64,000 nucleotides of DNA. It comes from Pegea sp. RAD2-039 (lineage: Eukaryota > Chordata > Thaliacea > Salpida > Salpidae). The stretch covers positions 1-64,000 of the forward strand of contig JAQGEQ010000043.1 of assembly GCA_034620365.1 (NCBI GenBank), in the 5' to 3' direction. Under the pieces are notes generated by a model that worked only from the letters and a program-made list of their open reading frames with translations, ran no database searches and had not been told where the DNA came from. Both the position numbers and the translations under genes were made by a program. Positions within the stretch are counted from its first letter, which is position 1, and each line of letters opens with the position of its first letter. Below, one piece after another: positions 49,873 to 62,492 of the stretch.

Positions 49873-52027
49873 GTTTGGAGTAGTTTTATACTAAGCTTCA
49901 TTTACTTACTACATTTGTGAAAAAATATAGATTAAAATCAGAAAATGAATTTGTTATTGTGTGACAAATGAATAGTTTCTACCAAATCTTGAATTTGATA
50001 ACTGAGGCATGAGCTTATTTTATTTTCTGCTACTTTTTGTAGTTCCATAAAAAGTTCTATTATTATTTAGTTTTTCGGACAAATTTCATACTAATCGAAC
50101 TAAAGTAAAAACTTGGATAAATAAACAGTTAAGAAATATTTTGAAATGTATTTTATAAATTTCAATTACTATCTATAGTAAATATAAGAATTATAAAATT
50201 ATTTTTAAACTAATGGAAATAATATTCCAGTTATATTACTAAACTAGTTAAATAGTCTAAATTTTTGTCACATATTTCATTTACTTTAAATATATTTATT
50301 ACTATTACTCTTAATTTTAAGAAATGAAAATCAATTTCACAGGTAAAGTAAAGTTTTTTTAACAAACTTTATAACACAGTCTTTTTTTAATTTAGTTCGT
50401 TCACTTTCAAAAATATCTGATGACGTTTTAAGGACTTCAGCTTTGATCATTTGTTTCTAAAATAACTTTATGAATCAGTGGATGATGAATAAGATGATGA
50501 CTTTCTTCTGGTAAAAGATTCAGATTTTTAGAGAGGCAAGTTGGTTGAAGGTTATTAAAAATCACGTTGTTTACTCTATAACAAGGTGAAAGGATAAATA
50601 ATGTAGTAAATGTAGTTTAGTTAAGTTTTGCTCCGGAAACTGAACGTTATCAAATAATTCTAATAATAATATACTGCATAGTTTAAGTTACTTATTATCT
50701 AAGTGAAAAATACCTCAAAAGTTCTTTAACTTATATCTAGATTATTCAAAATACAAGTTTTAACTTATTTGTTTATTTTATCGCTATACCTTATAATGTT
50801 TATATGTATTTTGAAAGAATATTCGAAAAACTAAAGTTTTTGATTTTTAAACATTAATAAAATTTTGAAGGGCTTAAAAAACTTATGAACAAAATTTGAA
50901 AATAAAAAGTTAAAACTGAAAATAGATTAGACAATTTGTCGCAGTCCCAAAATCTTATATTTTACACTCAGCATTAACATTTTGCATTCTTAACTTTTTA
51001 TCAGAATTATTAAAAGTTAAACTTTAGTTAAATCATATAAAAAATACCTAAAAAAAGTTAATTTAATAATTCTAATGACAACAACTTTTCCAATTTTTTT
51101 TTTCTATCAAATCAAAATCATTAAAAAACGTTTGTTAGATTTGATTAGACTTGTAACTATAACAAAATTAAACAGATGAAAAACTAACTGAAGATGAAAA
51201 CAAAATTCAAGAGATAACAAACTACATCTGCACAAAATTAAGATTGCAAGATGCTACTTAAACAAATTTTTACAAAATGTTAATTTAATCAAAAGAAGTT
51301 TAACAAAAATCTTTAAGAGAAGAAATAAAACAAATTCTTCATATGCAAAGTATGTATACAATTAAAGAGAAGATTGGTTTTTATTAAAATTGAAATCTCC
51401 CATTTTTGACCACCCATTCAGCTAGATGAAGAATGGAGTAAATAAAATTTTCATAGATGTGTCAGGAGCAGCTTTTCGAGTTTTCGTTTTAGTGACAGGC
51501 GACAGTTGTGAAGAAATTCAACAAATTTAAAATTTAATACGAAGTAGCCGATGTACAGAATTTATCTTAAATTTTGTGCTGTTAATCTGAGAATAAAACG
51601 CTTTTATTAAAAAAAAAGCTAATTTTAAGCGAGCAAAACTTAGACTATATGATCTGTAAAGTTCTATTTAACTTATAAATAGTTTCAATAAATTTTAATA
51701 AAATGATTTTCTAGAAAAAATATTGAATAATAAATTTAAGATCTAGTTATATTGTTTCATTGCTCTACATATATCTTCTGTTTTATTCTAAAATAATAAA
51801 CTTAGTCAGAGTAAAGCTTTTTAAATATTGACTTTAAAATTTGCAATAAATCAGTCAAAAATTCTCATGGCACAATAAAAGTTTTTAAGTTACAACTTCT
51901 TAATGCTATCAAAATGTTCAGACCACTATTAAAGTTCTCGATGAGTTCTTAAAGTATTTTTAAGCTCTCTACTAACTAAATAGCAGTTCATTACACAGTA
52001 TTTACTTAGTTTATATTGTTGTTATTG

Positions 52028-52908
52028 ATGAACACCGCTGATATACGAAAAAAGAAGAAAACCTGGGTTCACTCCATCTTACAACATTACTTCAAGTCCA
52101 GTGAGTTGCCACCTTAACAGTCTTACAAAATTAACTTAACTAAACAAAATGGCGAATAAAAAGAGTTTTCAAAGTATTTCAAACTTTATTGTAACAATTT
52201 TGTCAGTATTATAAGTGGAATAAAATGTGAAATAATTCAAGAACAAGAAATTGATTGGATTTTTATTAAATCTGTGTTTCCAGCGGTCAAAAACGTTCAC
52301 CTTAAATACATTATAAATTAAGTTTTTACATTTATTTGTAGAAATTTTTTTTTTTTTAATTTCTAACAAATGACGAAAGAAACTTTAGTTGCAACTAATT
52401 ATACAAGTTGAATAGAATTTAATTAGGCTTTTATTTTAAATTTTCTGGAAAGCCGAGTCAACAGTTTGAGATTTTGAGCAAAATTTACGAATCAATCGAT
52501 TGTTTTTTTCGTTTTCAGTTATTTATAACTAAAGACAACCGATCCAACTAGAGTTACTTTGCTTACATCTTGTCTGACATTGAATAAAGCTCATATGTTG
52601 CCAAAACAGCTCAGCTGGATACACTATAAAATAATTAGCAAACATGTATCTTTTATTAATCTTTCTCACCAGGTGTATACTTCTCATTCTCTCAACAAAA
52701 GAAGATTTCTGATTGGTTGTTGAAAACTTCAGAAGATCTTCTTATTCAGCTGCAAGGTTTAGAAAACTTCCACTTGTTGCTTAGCAAACAAAATCGAAAG
52801 GTGTGCCTCAAACACTTGTTGCAATTTGAAGTCGTTTTCAGGAAACCAGCTAGCGGGTGGGTGGTAGTAACAGGCAGAACATGCTTGAAAGCCTTGATTT
52901 TAACTTGA
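52028..52908 (+). CDS. Candidate two-exon orphan gene, 102 residues
   Basis: Exon A (52028-52100) begins MNTADIRKKKKTWVHSILQH and ends YFKS plus one base at a strong donor TCCA/GTGAGT. Exon B starts at 52673 after TTAATCTTTCTCACCAG, and its frame continues exactly (phase 1) to TGA at 52908: VYFSFSQQKKISDWLLKTSE, DLLIQLQGLENFHLLLSK, then KPASGWVVVTGRTCLKAL. Both pieces are richer in G+C than their surroundings. The frame remains open 5' of the ATG back to an AG after TATTTACTTAG, so an earlier exon (such as that at 49717) could feed into it in phase 0. KKKKTWVHSIL loosely recalls the start of PIF/Harbinger-derived proteins, but nothing else does. Function is unknown. Confidence 0.35.
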
Positions 52909-55900
52909 CTTATTTGAAGGTATCAAATGTTTGTTAATAACTTCATATTTTCTCTTTTTTCGTTTACAAATTTTAAACTTTTTTATTTTTATATCAGCAG
53001 TTTGTAACAGATATTGATTTCTTATGATTACTTTCGTAGATAGTTGTAAAACTAACTTGTATTTGTAGTATAAACAATATAATGTTAGATAAAGATAAGG
53101 TATCTGTTCTTTTCGTTAGATGATTTGGGGGAAGTAAGAAACTGTTAATTTGTTTTATACCAAGACAATCGATTAAATTCAAAAGCTGATATACGAATGG
53201 CTGACTTTAGTGCATCCGCCTTTTCAATACTACTTTAATATTTCAACTGTTTTTGTTGAGATCTAAAAACAATCTTCAAATGCAAAAAAATTCCAGATGA
53301 AAATGTATAATTCTAAGCGATTGTGTTCGAGATAAAGTAAAAGATTTAATTAATTTTTTTGTTAAAAAAGAAGAAGAAAGTAATTACTGTTTAAGTTTGA
53401 AAAGTTCATCTGAAATAATTTTTAGTATTTTTAAAACACTACTAAAAAGTGTTTAATGAAAACCAAAATAAGATTGGCCTATAAACAAATGTTGGCTTGC
53501 ACATTTTTCTGCTTTGTTTTTATCAGATAGATACCCATTAAAGGAAAACATTGCCTCACTAAGCTTTATTTCCATAAGATTTGGTATTCCATAAAGCGGT
53601 TTCTATCATATCAGTAAAAGCAATAGAAGTTTTTTTATGTGAACACATAAAGAATGTTTATATCATTTATTATAAGTTCTCTGTGAAGGAAAAAACCTAA
53701 TTGTAGTTCTAACAATGCATTCAAAGTTCAGAATTTTCTACAAATGTTGATGTTGATGTCATTACAATCTCTGTCTTTAGGCGTAGATGAAAATAATTTG
53801 TAAAATCAGATGTACAGGCTATTTTCATCACTATGCTAAATAAAAGTTCAGCTTTAAAGTAGAATCTCAGTGATTGGAGAGTGGAACTACACTGACACTT
53901 ATAAATTACGTTTATAAAAATTCCTGAGTCGTTTCTCCCATCGATTAGAAAGAAAAAATAGTAGAAAGATTCCATACAAGATTTTAGTGAGCCTCAGGAC
54001 ACTTCAGAACCTGCACCTGTTAGCTTGTGTTTGTTTTTATTGTTTCAAGCCAACCCTTTTCAAAACAAACGACGAAATGTTCCGCACTTCGTCTATCATC
54101 ATTCGCTATTGCTCCGGCACCATTAAAGCTGTCAATCACATTTTTGGTTTATCCACCTGTTGCTGCTTTTTACATTTCTTCTCTTGCTTTTGTTTACATC
54201 TTGCTGTCATGGACTGTGATGACGTACTTTCGTTGAGTTTGAGGCTGTTGTCATGGTGAATTTACCAAACACTCTTATTTCGCTATGATACGAAGATTCA
54301 ACAGAAAACAGTTCATCATTTTTGAATCTGAAAAATTTTAATTCAGGAAAATAATCGTATGAAAGTGTAATTAAAATTTGCTGGGATTTGACTGAATATT
54401 TTTTTTCTGGAAGCTTGATGCATCTGTTCAATCTTGCTAATTGCTATATTTGGAATATATATCCGATATTTTAAATTATGGTTGAAAATAAAGTTGAAAC
54501 AAAGACTTTTTTCAGATTTTCTTTTAACCCTATATGGTTTCTAGACTATTTTTTTGCATAGAAATTAGCTAGGGGCACACAGGACTTATATTAACAAGGC
54601 AAACTACCTGATAGAATAATTACCCGAGTACCAGTAGAGTATTTTACGGATCTATCGATAATTTAGTCTTTACACCTGTTTCTTTGAATTTTTGTTTTGC
54701 GTATAACATAATTGATTTGATTCATTACAACGATAAAGTTATGTTTACTTTTGCATCAACCACTACGAGAATTTCTAAAGCAAAATGCTATTCCTAAATT
54801 GAAGATGTGTAATCACACAATTTTTGAAAAATATTTGCTGTGAGTGATAGATAACTTTGAGATTGAGACATAGTCAGTATTTTAGAAATCAGCTGGAAAA
54901 AACTTTTCTTAGCTTTACAAATCGATCTAAAATTGACACAAACCTTCATTATAGCTTGATATACTTCAATTATTAGAAAATATTTTTGTTTAGCCTTTGG
55001 CTATTAAAATATTTTGCTTTAAAATTAAAAAATATATTTTCAAAAGCTAGTTTTTATGAAAGTGTTTCTTTTTTATATACTAGTTTATTATTTTTAGAAA
55101 TTATAATATGATTAAAGATTCTAGTGAACATCTTTAAATTTAAAAGAGTTTTACATGTGACATTCACAGGTGATGGTTTTTATACAATTCCTTATTTAAA
55201 TGTTGAACTTGCATTGCAAAATGTTGAATTATTTTTATTTAAAGAAAGTAGTTTGTTGAATTGTAAATAGGAACTATAATGTTTTGAATAAAATTGAATC
55301 GATAACAAGAAATATCATTTATCAATTTACTTTCGTATCTCTTTAAACTTTTTTTAAAAATTTTTTTAGGCGCCATTTTGGGCAAGGTGTAAATGATACC
55401 CAGCTAGACTTTAAAACATTTTTTCTACGTCAGCCTCATTCACCTTTCAGCTAATAAATATTATTTTTTGTAATCTAAGCTTTTTTATGATTCTTTTATA
55501 AATTTCTAAATATATGCTTTAATGTTAAGTTAATTAACTAAACAATTTTACCTTTTTTCTTTAATATATTTGTTATTTATTTACTAATCTTATTAATTCA
55601 CGAATATATTTAGAAAATTAAGTAATATATTAAGTAAGTAATATATAAAATAAAATTAAGCTGTATAAAAGAAAACCTAAAAAAATCAATAAAACATTTT
55701 TAAAGAAAGGCAATATTAGGTTTTCAAGAAAATTTGCTGACATCAAAATGTTCTAATAAGAATAATTTATCTAATTTCTTATCTAAATTACTTTTGTGCA
55801 AAATCTTAACAGTAGAACCAAAACAAAATGTTCTAACTTAATTTTATTAAAAATAATCAAACATAAAGATGGTTAAAAAATCTTAGTTAATTATATAAAA

Positions 55901-58900
55901 ATTTTAGTTCTCAAAGTATTATCTTTGATCTTAATAATAGATTTAGCTTAAAATATGTCAACAATTAAAAGATATTCTAATAAGCTTCGTTTCATTCGGC
56001 TACAATTTTTTGGTATTTATGGCTTCAGCAGGTGTTTATTGAATAATATTTCATTCAGTTTCAAATTTAGTTTTCAAAGACGAAACTTTCAAGCCTGTTA
56101 TAGTTATTTGCTTTTAGTTTTATATTTTTCACATTTTCATTTGAATAGTTTCAAATTAAAGACTATATGGTTAGTGTTAAGTCATTACTTTCAGAAACGT
56201 TTTGTTCTTTTATCAAATGTTTTATTAGAAAAATATTTTTGAGTTTAAATTTAAATTTCTCTTTGTAGTTTATACAATATAGCTTTTCTAAGAGCTAACA
56301 TCAAAGAGTTTTTATTTATTTTTGCATAATACAAAAAGTGAAATAAATTAACAACAACAATTGACTTACTACTGGACAATTTTGTGTTCTTACGCGGTAA
56401 AAATTTCTTTCAAAAGTTGGTTCCGATGGTTACAATATCACTTTTTGTAATCGATAAAAATAACCTAAAAGGAAATGATTGGAATTTTGATATTTTTCGC
56501 TTGTCAATCAAAATGCAAAAAGCGAATATTATTCTTAGATTATAAATATCCTACAAACCTCTTTTTGATTTTATCTAGTTTTATTTTTGTTTACATAAGA
56601 ATTTCAACTCGTTTCATCTACAGATTTTTTACTTTTTAACTACCAGTTGTACTTTTATTTTTATCTTTTTTTTCATTTCAATATTCTCGCTTAGAACTAA
56701 AACAACCACTTTTAAAATTATTATTTAACTTTTAACTAATAAAACTTTAGAAAAAAGTATTCTATTATAAAACTAAAAGTTGTGTCGTTTTTCAACGATA
56801 GCAAGAAAAACAAACATGTGATAAGTACCTCCTTATGGTGATCTAGGCATAATACAGCTGTACAAAAGTGATACTTTTTATGATTGCAAAAAGTTTATAT
56901 AAAAGTTTGTATAAAATTCTCGCGTATTATTATAATATATCTAATATACATATCATTTACAAAGTACTATAAAGCATCTTATAATCACCGCTTTTTATTT
57001 GGTATTATCATTTTTTTTACATTTTACAGTTGGCATAGTTTTACCTCAGTTGCTTTAAAATGTTATCGTTGCTTTTAAATAATTTAATCTTTCTTTAACT
57101 TTGTTTTTAGTGTGTTTGTCTAGAAGAATTTGTCAAATTCAATATAATATGACCAAAGCTATGATCAAAACTGACTTTTTAGATTTTAACTTTTTGATTA
57201 AGCAGTATAATAATTGAGCAGTATATTGTCTAAACTATAATCAAAGTTTTAATGCTGTAGGTATTTGCAATTTTGACAATCTAGTAAAAAGCATGATTAC
57301 TTTAAGTAAAATAGACATAGGTTATTAGAAGTGATAGATAATTTTTGTTTCAGGTGTAAGTATTCTTTATTTTTGATCATTGAAACTTACCTGGATAATT
57401 TAAACTGCACTAACTAAACCGTATTTTTATAAATGGTGAAGTATTATCAATTCTCTCAATATACAAGTAATAGAAATGAACTTTTCCCAATTCTAGGTAA
57501 ATCAATTTAAAACTTAATATGATACATAATTTGTCCTAGTGCATAACATTAAATTAATTTTCAACAAATGACTGTAACTAAAGTAGCTGCATTGTTCAAT
57601 TTTTAACACTTATGTAAATACTTAAACTAAAATCTTTAAATCATAGCCTGATGGAAGAATTTATTGTCAAACTGGTGCAAGTTTGTAACATTTGCAAAAT
57701 TATTTGTATATACTCTATATTTAATGAATGAACAAAACACAATTTTGAATCATAAAAGAGATTTTTTAAATAAGAAATATTTTTAAAATAATCGAAATCT
57801 AAAAATATAGCTGGTTGTAGAAAACGTTGTTTATTTTTTCATAAATTTACTGTTTTGAATCATTATTATTTTTAGATTACAACCATCTATCTTCAAACAA
57901 TAATAACTTTAAGGCATTTTAGATGAAAACTAAAATAACTTTAAAATAGTTTCAACTTTTTTTGAAAGCTCTAGTCAGTAGAAATTTTATAAGAAAATAG
58001 AATATTTAAATTATGCAAGTTTAAGCCATCTATTGATTGAAATGTTCCTTTTTTTAGTGTTTCTGCAAACAAGTTTTGAACTTTAACCCAAACTAGTTGA
58101 AAGTTAAAAGTTTTTAATGTAATTAATAAGCAAATTAATGAGGTGTTTATAGTTTTTATTTTCATATGTCTTTTGATGTAGAACAAGTTTTATCAGCTTG
58201 CTAAGACTCATGGAAAAAATTGAAATTTTAAACAAGAATTTTAACTTTATTGACGAAATTTGAATTCAAACTTTTGTAAAAAGTCGAGAGAGGCTACAGA
58301 AAGAAGAAGTTCAAAATTTGAAGAAGAAAGCGACGGCAGCTAGCAAAGTGAAGTGAAAAAAAAAACAATTTTGTGTTGAAGCAAACCTTTCGCGTAAAGG
58401 TTGTATTTCCAGCTAGAATATTGAAGATGCGTACAGCTGTTTCAATAAGTGATAATATCAGTGATTAAAATCTAGCCACGTGTTCAGATAACACATTACT
58501 GAGGTGTTACGCTCAACTGTAGTTGCAACAATTTCTTTTTTCTTGAAAAATGTTGACTCAATATATTCTATATAGGTCGGTACATCTATATCTTTTAGAA
58601 GCAGTTCTGCAGTAGCTACTTAGGCTGGTGGTTAGTTTGAAAGTTTATAAAAATATAAATGGTACCTAGGCTGTCAGAATTGTTATTAATTAATTGTTAT
58701 TATTATTTATTCAGTTTTAATCAAAATTGTCTTAATTAGTATAGACCCTAGTTATTATTTAAATTTTATGCTAATACCGAAAAGAAAATTAGTTGATTAG
58801 TCTATTTTTGGTTTATCGAGCTTTTATTTAAACTTTTCAGCGAAAAAAGTAATAGATAAATACATCTACCGTTAATGCAAATCATTTTTACTTGTTTAAT

Positions 58901-59430
58901 ATTCTTAGAAATAATATAATTTGTTGTAACTTTGTATCGCCATTTTTTAATTTTGTAACAGATATCGACTAGTACTGTAAAGTTTGACCAGCAATTAGTT
59001 TGTTTCATTTAATCGTTTCTGGTAACGGTAACTTGTAATGTTAATTAATGCTAAACCATGAAGCAAAAAATCGTAACACAAGTTTCATTATAACTTGTTT
59101 CATGGTTAAAGCTACTTTTTAAAACTTCTAAAAGAACAAGAAGTTTGGTATCCGCTTCTAGCGACAACCTTCCGGAATGTTTTTGAACCTCCTTTATAAG
59201 ACCATTTAACTAGCAATTAACGATTTTTAGATATGTCACATTCAAAAATGCACTTTTATATGGCACACTACGAAAAATAATTTGGACATCAATAATGTCT
59301 AGTTTATCTATTTTTTATTATTAGATAGTTTAATTGTAGAAAACTGATTTTGTAATAGAATATTTTGTCTTAGTATTTCTTAATACGACTGGAAGTAAAA
59401 CTTGCAAATCACATATTTCTTTTCATTTAG
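52909..59430. other. A+T-rich gene-poor tract upstream of Pax3/7
   Basis: Apart from the coding-like island at about 53976-54431, this tract is strongly A+T-rich, without recognisable genes or repeats. A 95-codon open frame at 55955-56242 has no motif and biased composition. As the upstream flank of a developmental regulator it is a natural place for enhancers, but no individual element can be named from sequence alone. Confidence 0.45.
53976..54431. other. Coding-like island of uncertain strand
   Basis: G+C-richer stretch with competing open frames. Plus strand: a hydrophobic frame (VFIVSSQPFSKQ, then LKLSITFLVYPPVAAFYISS, LAFVYILLSW) that would make two or three membrane spans. Minus strand: 54431-54229 (CIKLPEKKYSVKSQQILITL, FGKFTMTTASNSTK) ending at a good donor AAA/GTACGT, plus a further minus frame near 54130-54015 (AIANDDRRSAEHFVVCFEKG, WLETIKTNT). 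Composition suggests one real exon or a decayed one. The strand and gene cannot be decided by eye. Confidence 0.25.
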
Positions 59431-59482
59431 GTTTTTAAAATTATTTTAAAAGTTAATTTAAAGTTTAAGAGATTATTTCAAG

Positions 59483-60900
59483 ATGATGCCACAAGGTTCA
59501 GGTTTTCGTCCACCGTACCCTCTAGAAGGTGAGTCTTTCAAAATCGTCTCGAAAGAAAACTACATTTTTGATATTTTTTTGTTTTCTTGTTTCCTAATTG
59601 TTCCTTCTTTCGATTTTAACTCTTAAATTAGAGTTAAAATAAAATGATCGCCAATTACTTGTATTGTTACTCAAGTTTTCAAAAATATGTAATATTTCTT
59701 GCGATTAGCTGATAATGAGATAATCATAGAAACTGGTCTTAATTGTCAATTTTTAGCTTGTGGAGTCGATGATACATTAAGTCACATAGTAATTTAATCT
59801 TCTTCTTACGATTATACTATAGAATCGATTTTATAATCTTTAAAGTCAATTTACATCGCTAATTCAAATATTTACTTCAGAGCAAATATAAATTTGTTGT
59901 AAATTTTAGTACAAAGCTCTTTGCTAAAAATTAATCAAAAATAAACATTCTTTGAGAGTTCATAAAACTTAGTAAAAAATTAATCAGTTTCAATCACACC
60001 TCGTTGAAAGATTTCCTAGAGAATAATCCTGAAAGAATGTGACTTTTTGGGACTAGTTTTATGTTTAGTGTACGAAGATTATCAACTGTTTATAGATAGA
60101 AAATATTGGCAAGAGCTTAAAAAAAGTTGTTGTATTACAGGCCAAGGACGTATAAACCAGCTTGGTGGAGTTTTTATCAACGGTCGACCTCTACCGAATG
60201 AGGTACGACATCAAATCGTTTCTCTAGCAGCAAGAGGAATGAGACCTTGTATGATTAGTCGTCAGTTGCGAGTATCACATGGATGCGTTAGCAAGATTCT
60301 CAGCAGGTTTTATCAAGTTGTTAAATATTGAAGCAAGATTTTGATGAACAATTTTGATGAATGAAATTTTCTGTTAATATTTTGAAGCTGTTAAAAATAA
60401 AAAATAAAAATTGCGACATTTTAGGTGTTGTTCTATTTGTAGCGATATTACCCCATAATTATCTGAAAAAAAGATTAAATCGAATTTACTTTCCTTTTAA
60501 CTCTAAAAATAGTTATTCGAGACCTTTTGAAACAAAAACAAACTTTCATCGTAACCATCGATCTGACGTGATGCAATTTTTTAGATACCAAGAAACAGGG
60601 TCCGTGAAGCCGGGAGCGATTGGAGGAACTCGTCAGAAGCAAAACAATCAAGTCGACATTGAGAGAAAGGTGGAGGCGATTAAAAAGAAGAACCCGACAA
60701 TGTGCCCTTGGCAGGTTCAGGAGCAGCTTATCAAGGTCGTTTTATTTAATACTTAGCACCTGAGTCAGAATAACAATTTGACTTTTAGGATTTGGTTTGT
60801 GATCGCAGCAACGTTCCGACACGAACAATGATTAGTCGAGTTTTCCGAGGACTAGGATACGAGGTGGATGAGTCGGATATTGGTCCAGGAGAACCTGGAG
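59483..60900 (+). CDS. PAX3/7: Pax3/7-type paired-domain transcription factor, first four coding exons
   Basis: Exons 59483-59528, 60141-60306, 60585-60735 and 60789-60900 (introns 612, 278 and 53 nt) give 158 residues ending in phase 1 at a GTAAGT donor, so the gene continues to the right. After [15 protein letters not shown] comes a complete paired domain (about 16-143). The PAI half is [20 protein letters not shown]...[16 protein letters not shown], followed by [15 protein letters not shown]. The RED half is [15 protein letters not shown]...[20 protein letters not shown]. The FINGRPLPN and RYQETGS..PGAIGG patterns fit Pax3/7 and argue against Pax6 or Pax2/5/8. Such proteins specify neural-plate border, dorsal neural and muscle or neuronal fates. 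The RED half is more diverged than usual. An acceptor-like TCTTTTCATTTAG ends 52 nt before the ATG, and an in-frame stop lies further upstream at 59459. Confidence 0.92.
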
Positions 60901-62492
60901 GTAAGTGTTTCGGATTTTCAAAATCTTTTAAAACATTTTGAATCGTTAATGACGTCATTAGGACTAATTGACAACGCAGTCATGACGCTCATTAAGTTAG
61001 TGACGTAACACTGATGCGTCTTCCGTCTTTACTCGTAATGAAACTTGTTGAACGGAAACGAAAAGGGGTCGTGAGAACCTCGGCTAGTATCTCAGTCTGT
61101 CGTGCAGCTTCTACAACTCACCAATAAACACGAAGTAGAACGCGACAGAACGCTATCTACCGCGGTCTATTATTAAGACATGGCACCCTGGTGAGAGGCA
61201 ACAGTGTTGGCCCCCCGGTAGGCTCGGGTCAGGGTGCGAATAGCAATAAGCTGAATGCGTTGTAGGTTGCTGAGTTTGGTCTTGCACTAATAAGGCTCTA
61301 TTCGAGACGGCTGCAGCTGTGAAAGTCTCTTTAGACGTAATTTTGTTCAAGTAGCTCCTTGAATATTGGTGCAAAACGGAATTAGTTGTCGAGTTGACGT
61401 TTTCTTTCTAACCACGTGTAGATCGACTGTAACAAGAAGGTTCTGATACGAACACAATCAAAGCTCTCTACTTTGTGTTCGGATTTCTGTTTGCTGTTTA
61501 CCATAAAGACAACATATGTTCAGTGTTTTTATTGTTAGAGATGTTTTTTGGCCATTGATGTATGCTATGAGTTATATTAGAACTAGGAAATGAGTTTGTT
61601 TGCAAAACTTTCTAAAGTAAATTCTCTGTTTGTATTCTTTGTTCTCTTTAGCTTCTGATGCTTACAACTAAGCTTTTTGACTTCATCTTTTGATTGGAAA
61701 CATGAAAACATTTAATTTTAGAACCATTCATATATCTGTTATGGATAGATCAATTAAATGACGTTTTTTTCAAATTATTTATTATTATTATGAAAGTAAT
61801 CAAAACAAATTTTAAAATCTAAAAAGCTTTTAAAAAGCGTTTAAGATGCAAACGATGCAGTATAATAAGTATATATTTGTAAAGTATCATTCGTACTTTC
61901 AAAGATAAAAACAAAAATTAAAGTTTAACGAGAATATTTTAAGTTAATTTTTGAAGCACAGGTGGTTAGGTTGCTATCAACAAGCAGCATATTTCCATGT
62001 TGAGATTTTTCAGTCAAAACAAAACGACATCACCGTTTTCTAAGCACAAGTATTGTTATTGATGAAGTCCAGTAATCAGCAGCGACTGCATATGGTTGAG
62101 GTTATATGCTGATTAACAAAAACGATGAGAGAATGAATTTTCGTATCACATAATATAGCATGTGATGATTCTTTGATTATGAAGAGTCAACTTAGTTTTA
62201 GTTTATAGTTGCTGATACCTGGGGTCTTTGAAGTTGTAACATCTCATTAGAGACTTAATAACTTAGTGACGTCATTAATGACGCTATTTGACCGGAAGTT
62301 GAAACGCTTCCCACGCTTTTTCAACCCTTTCACAAAGCTTCACACAAGACTTGAGAAGTTACTAAAGAAACAGCGGATTAATGAACAAAGATTAATTCCT
62401 ATTAATCCTCCAGTTAAGAGCTGCTAACGAAAAGAGCAGTATACCGCCTGCTGGTCACTCATGACGTCACTTTTTCGATGACGTCATCACAG
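60901..62492. other. Sequence downstream of Pax exon 4: intron or flank
   Basis: No octapeptide or homeodomain exon is seen. TGACGTCA occurs at 60950, 62267, 62462 and 62479. A G+C-rich island at about 61020-61470 is unlike its surroundings. It has GCACCCTG and CAGGGTGC as an 8-bp inverted repeat about 45 nt apart near 61184-61240, and an AATAAA near 61125. It might be the remnant of an LTR-type element end, because AGACA followed by TGGCACCCTGG resembles an LTR edge plus primer-binding site. The evidence is weak, and no coding domain of such an element was found. Confidence 0.35.

Noticed and set aside
55955-56242. 95-codon plus-strand frame in the gene-poor tract
   Set aside because: Composition is dominated by Phe, Leu, Tyr, Ser and Lys codons expected from A+T-rich DNA, with no motif and no clear splice context.
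60361-60756. 131-codon frame including a Pax exon
   Set aside because: Only 60585-60735 is the Pax exon; the upstream part is intron that happens to be open.
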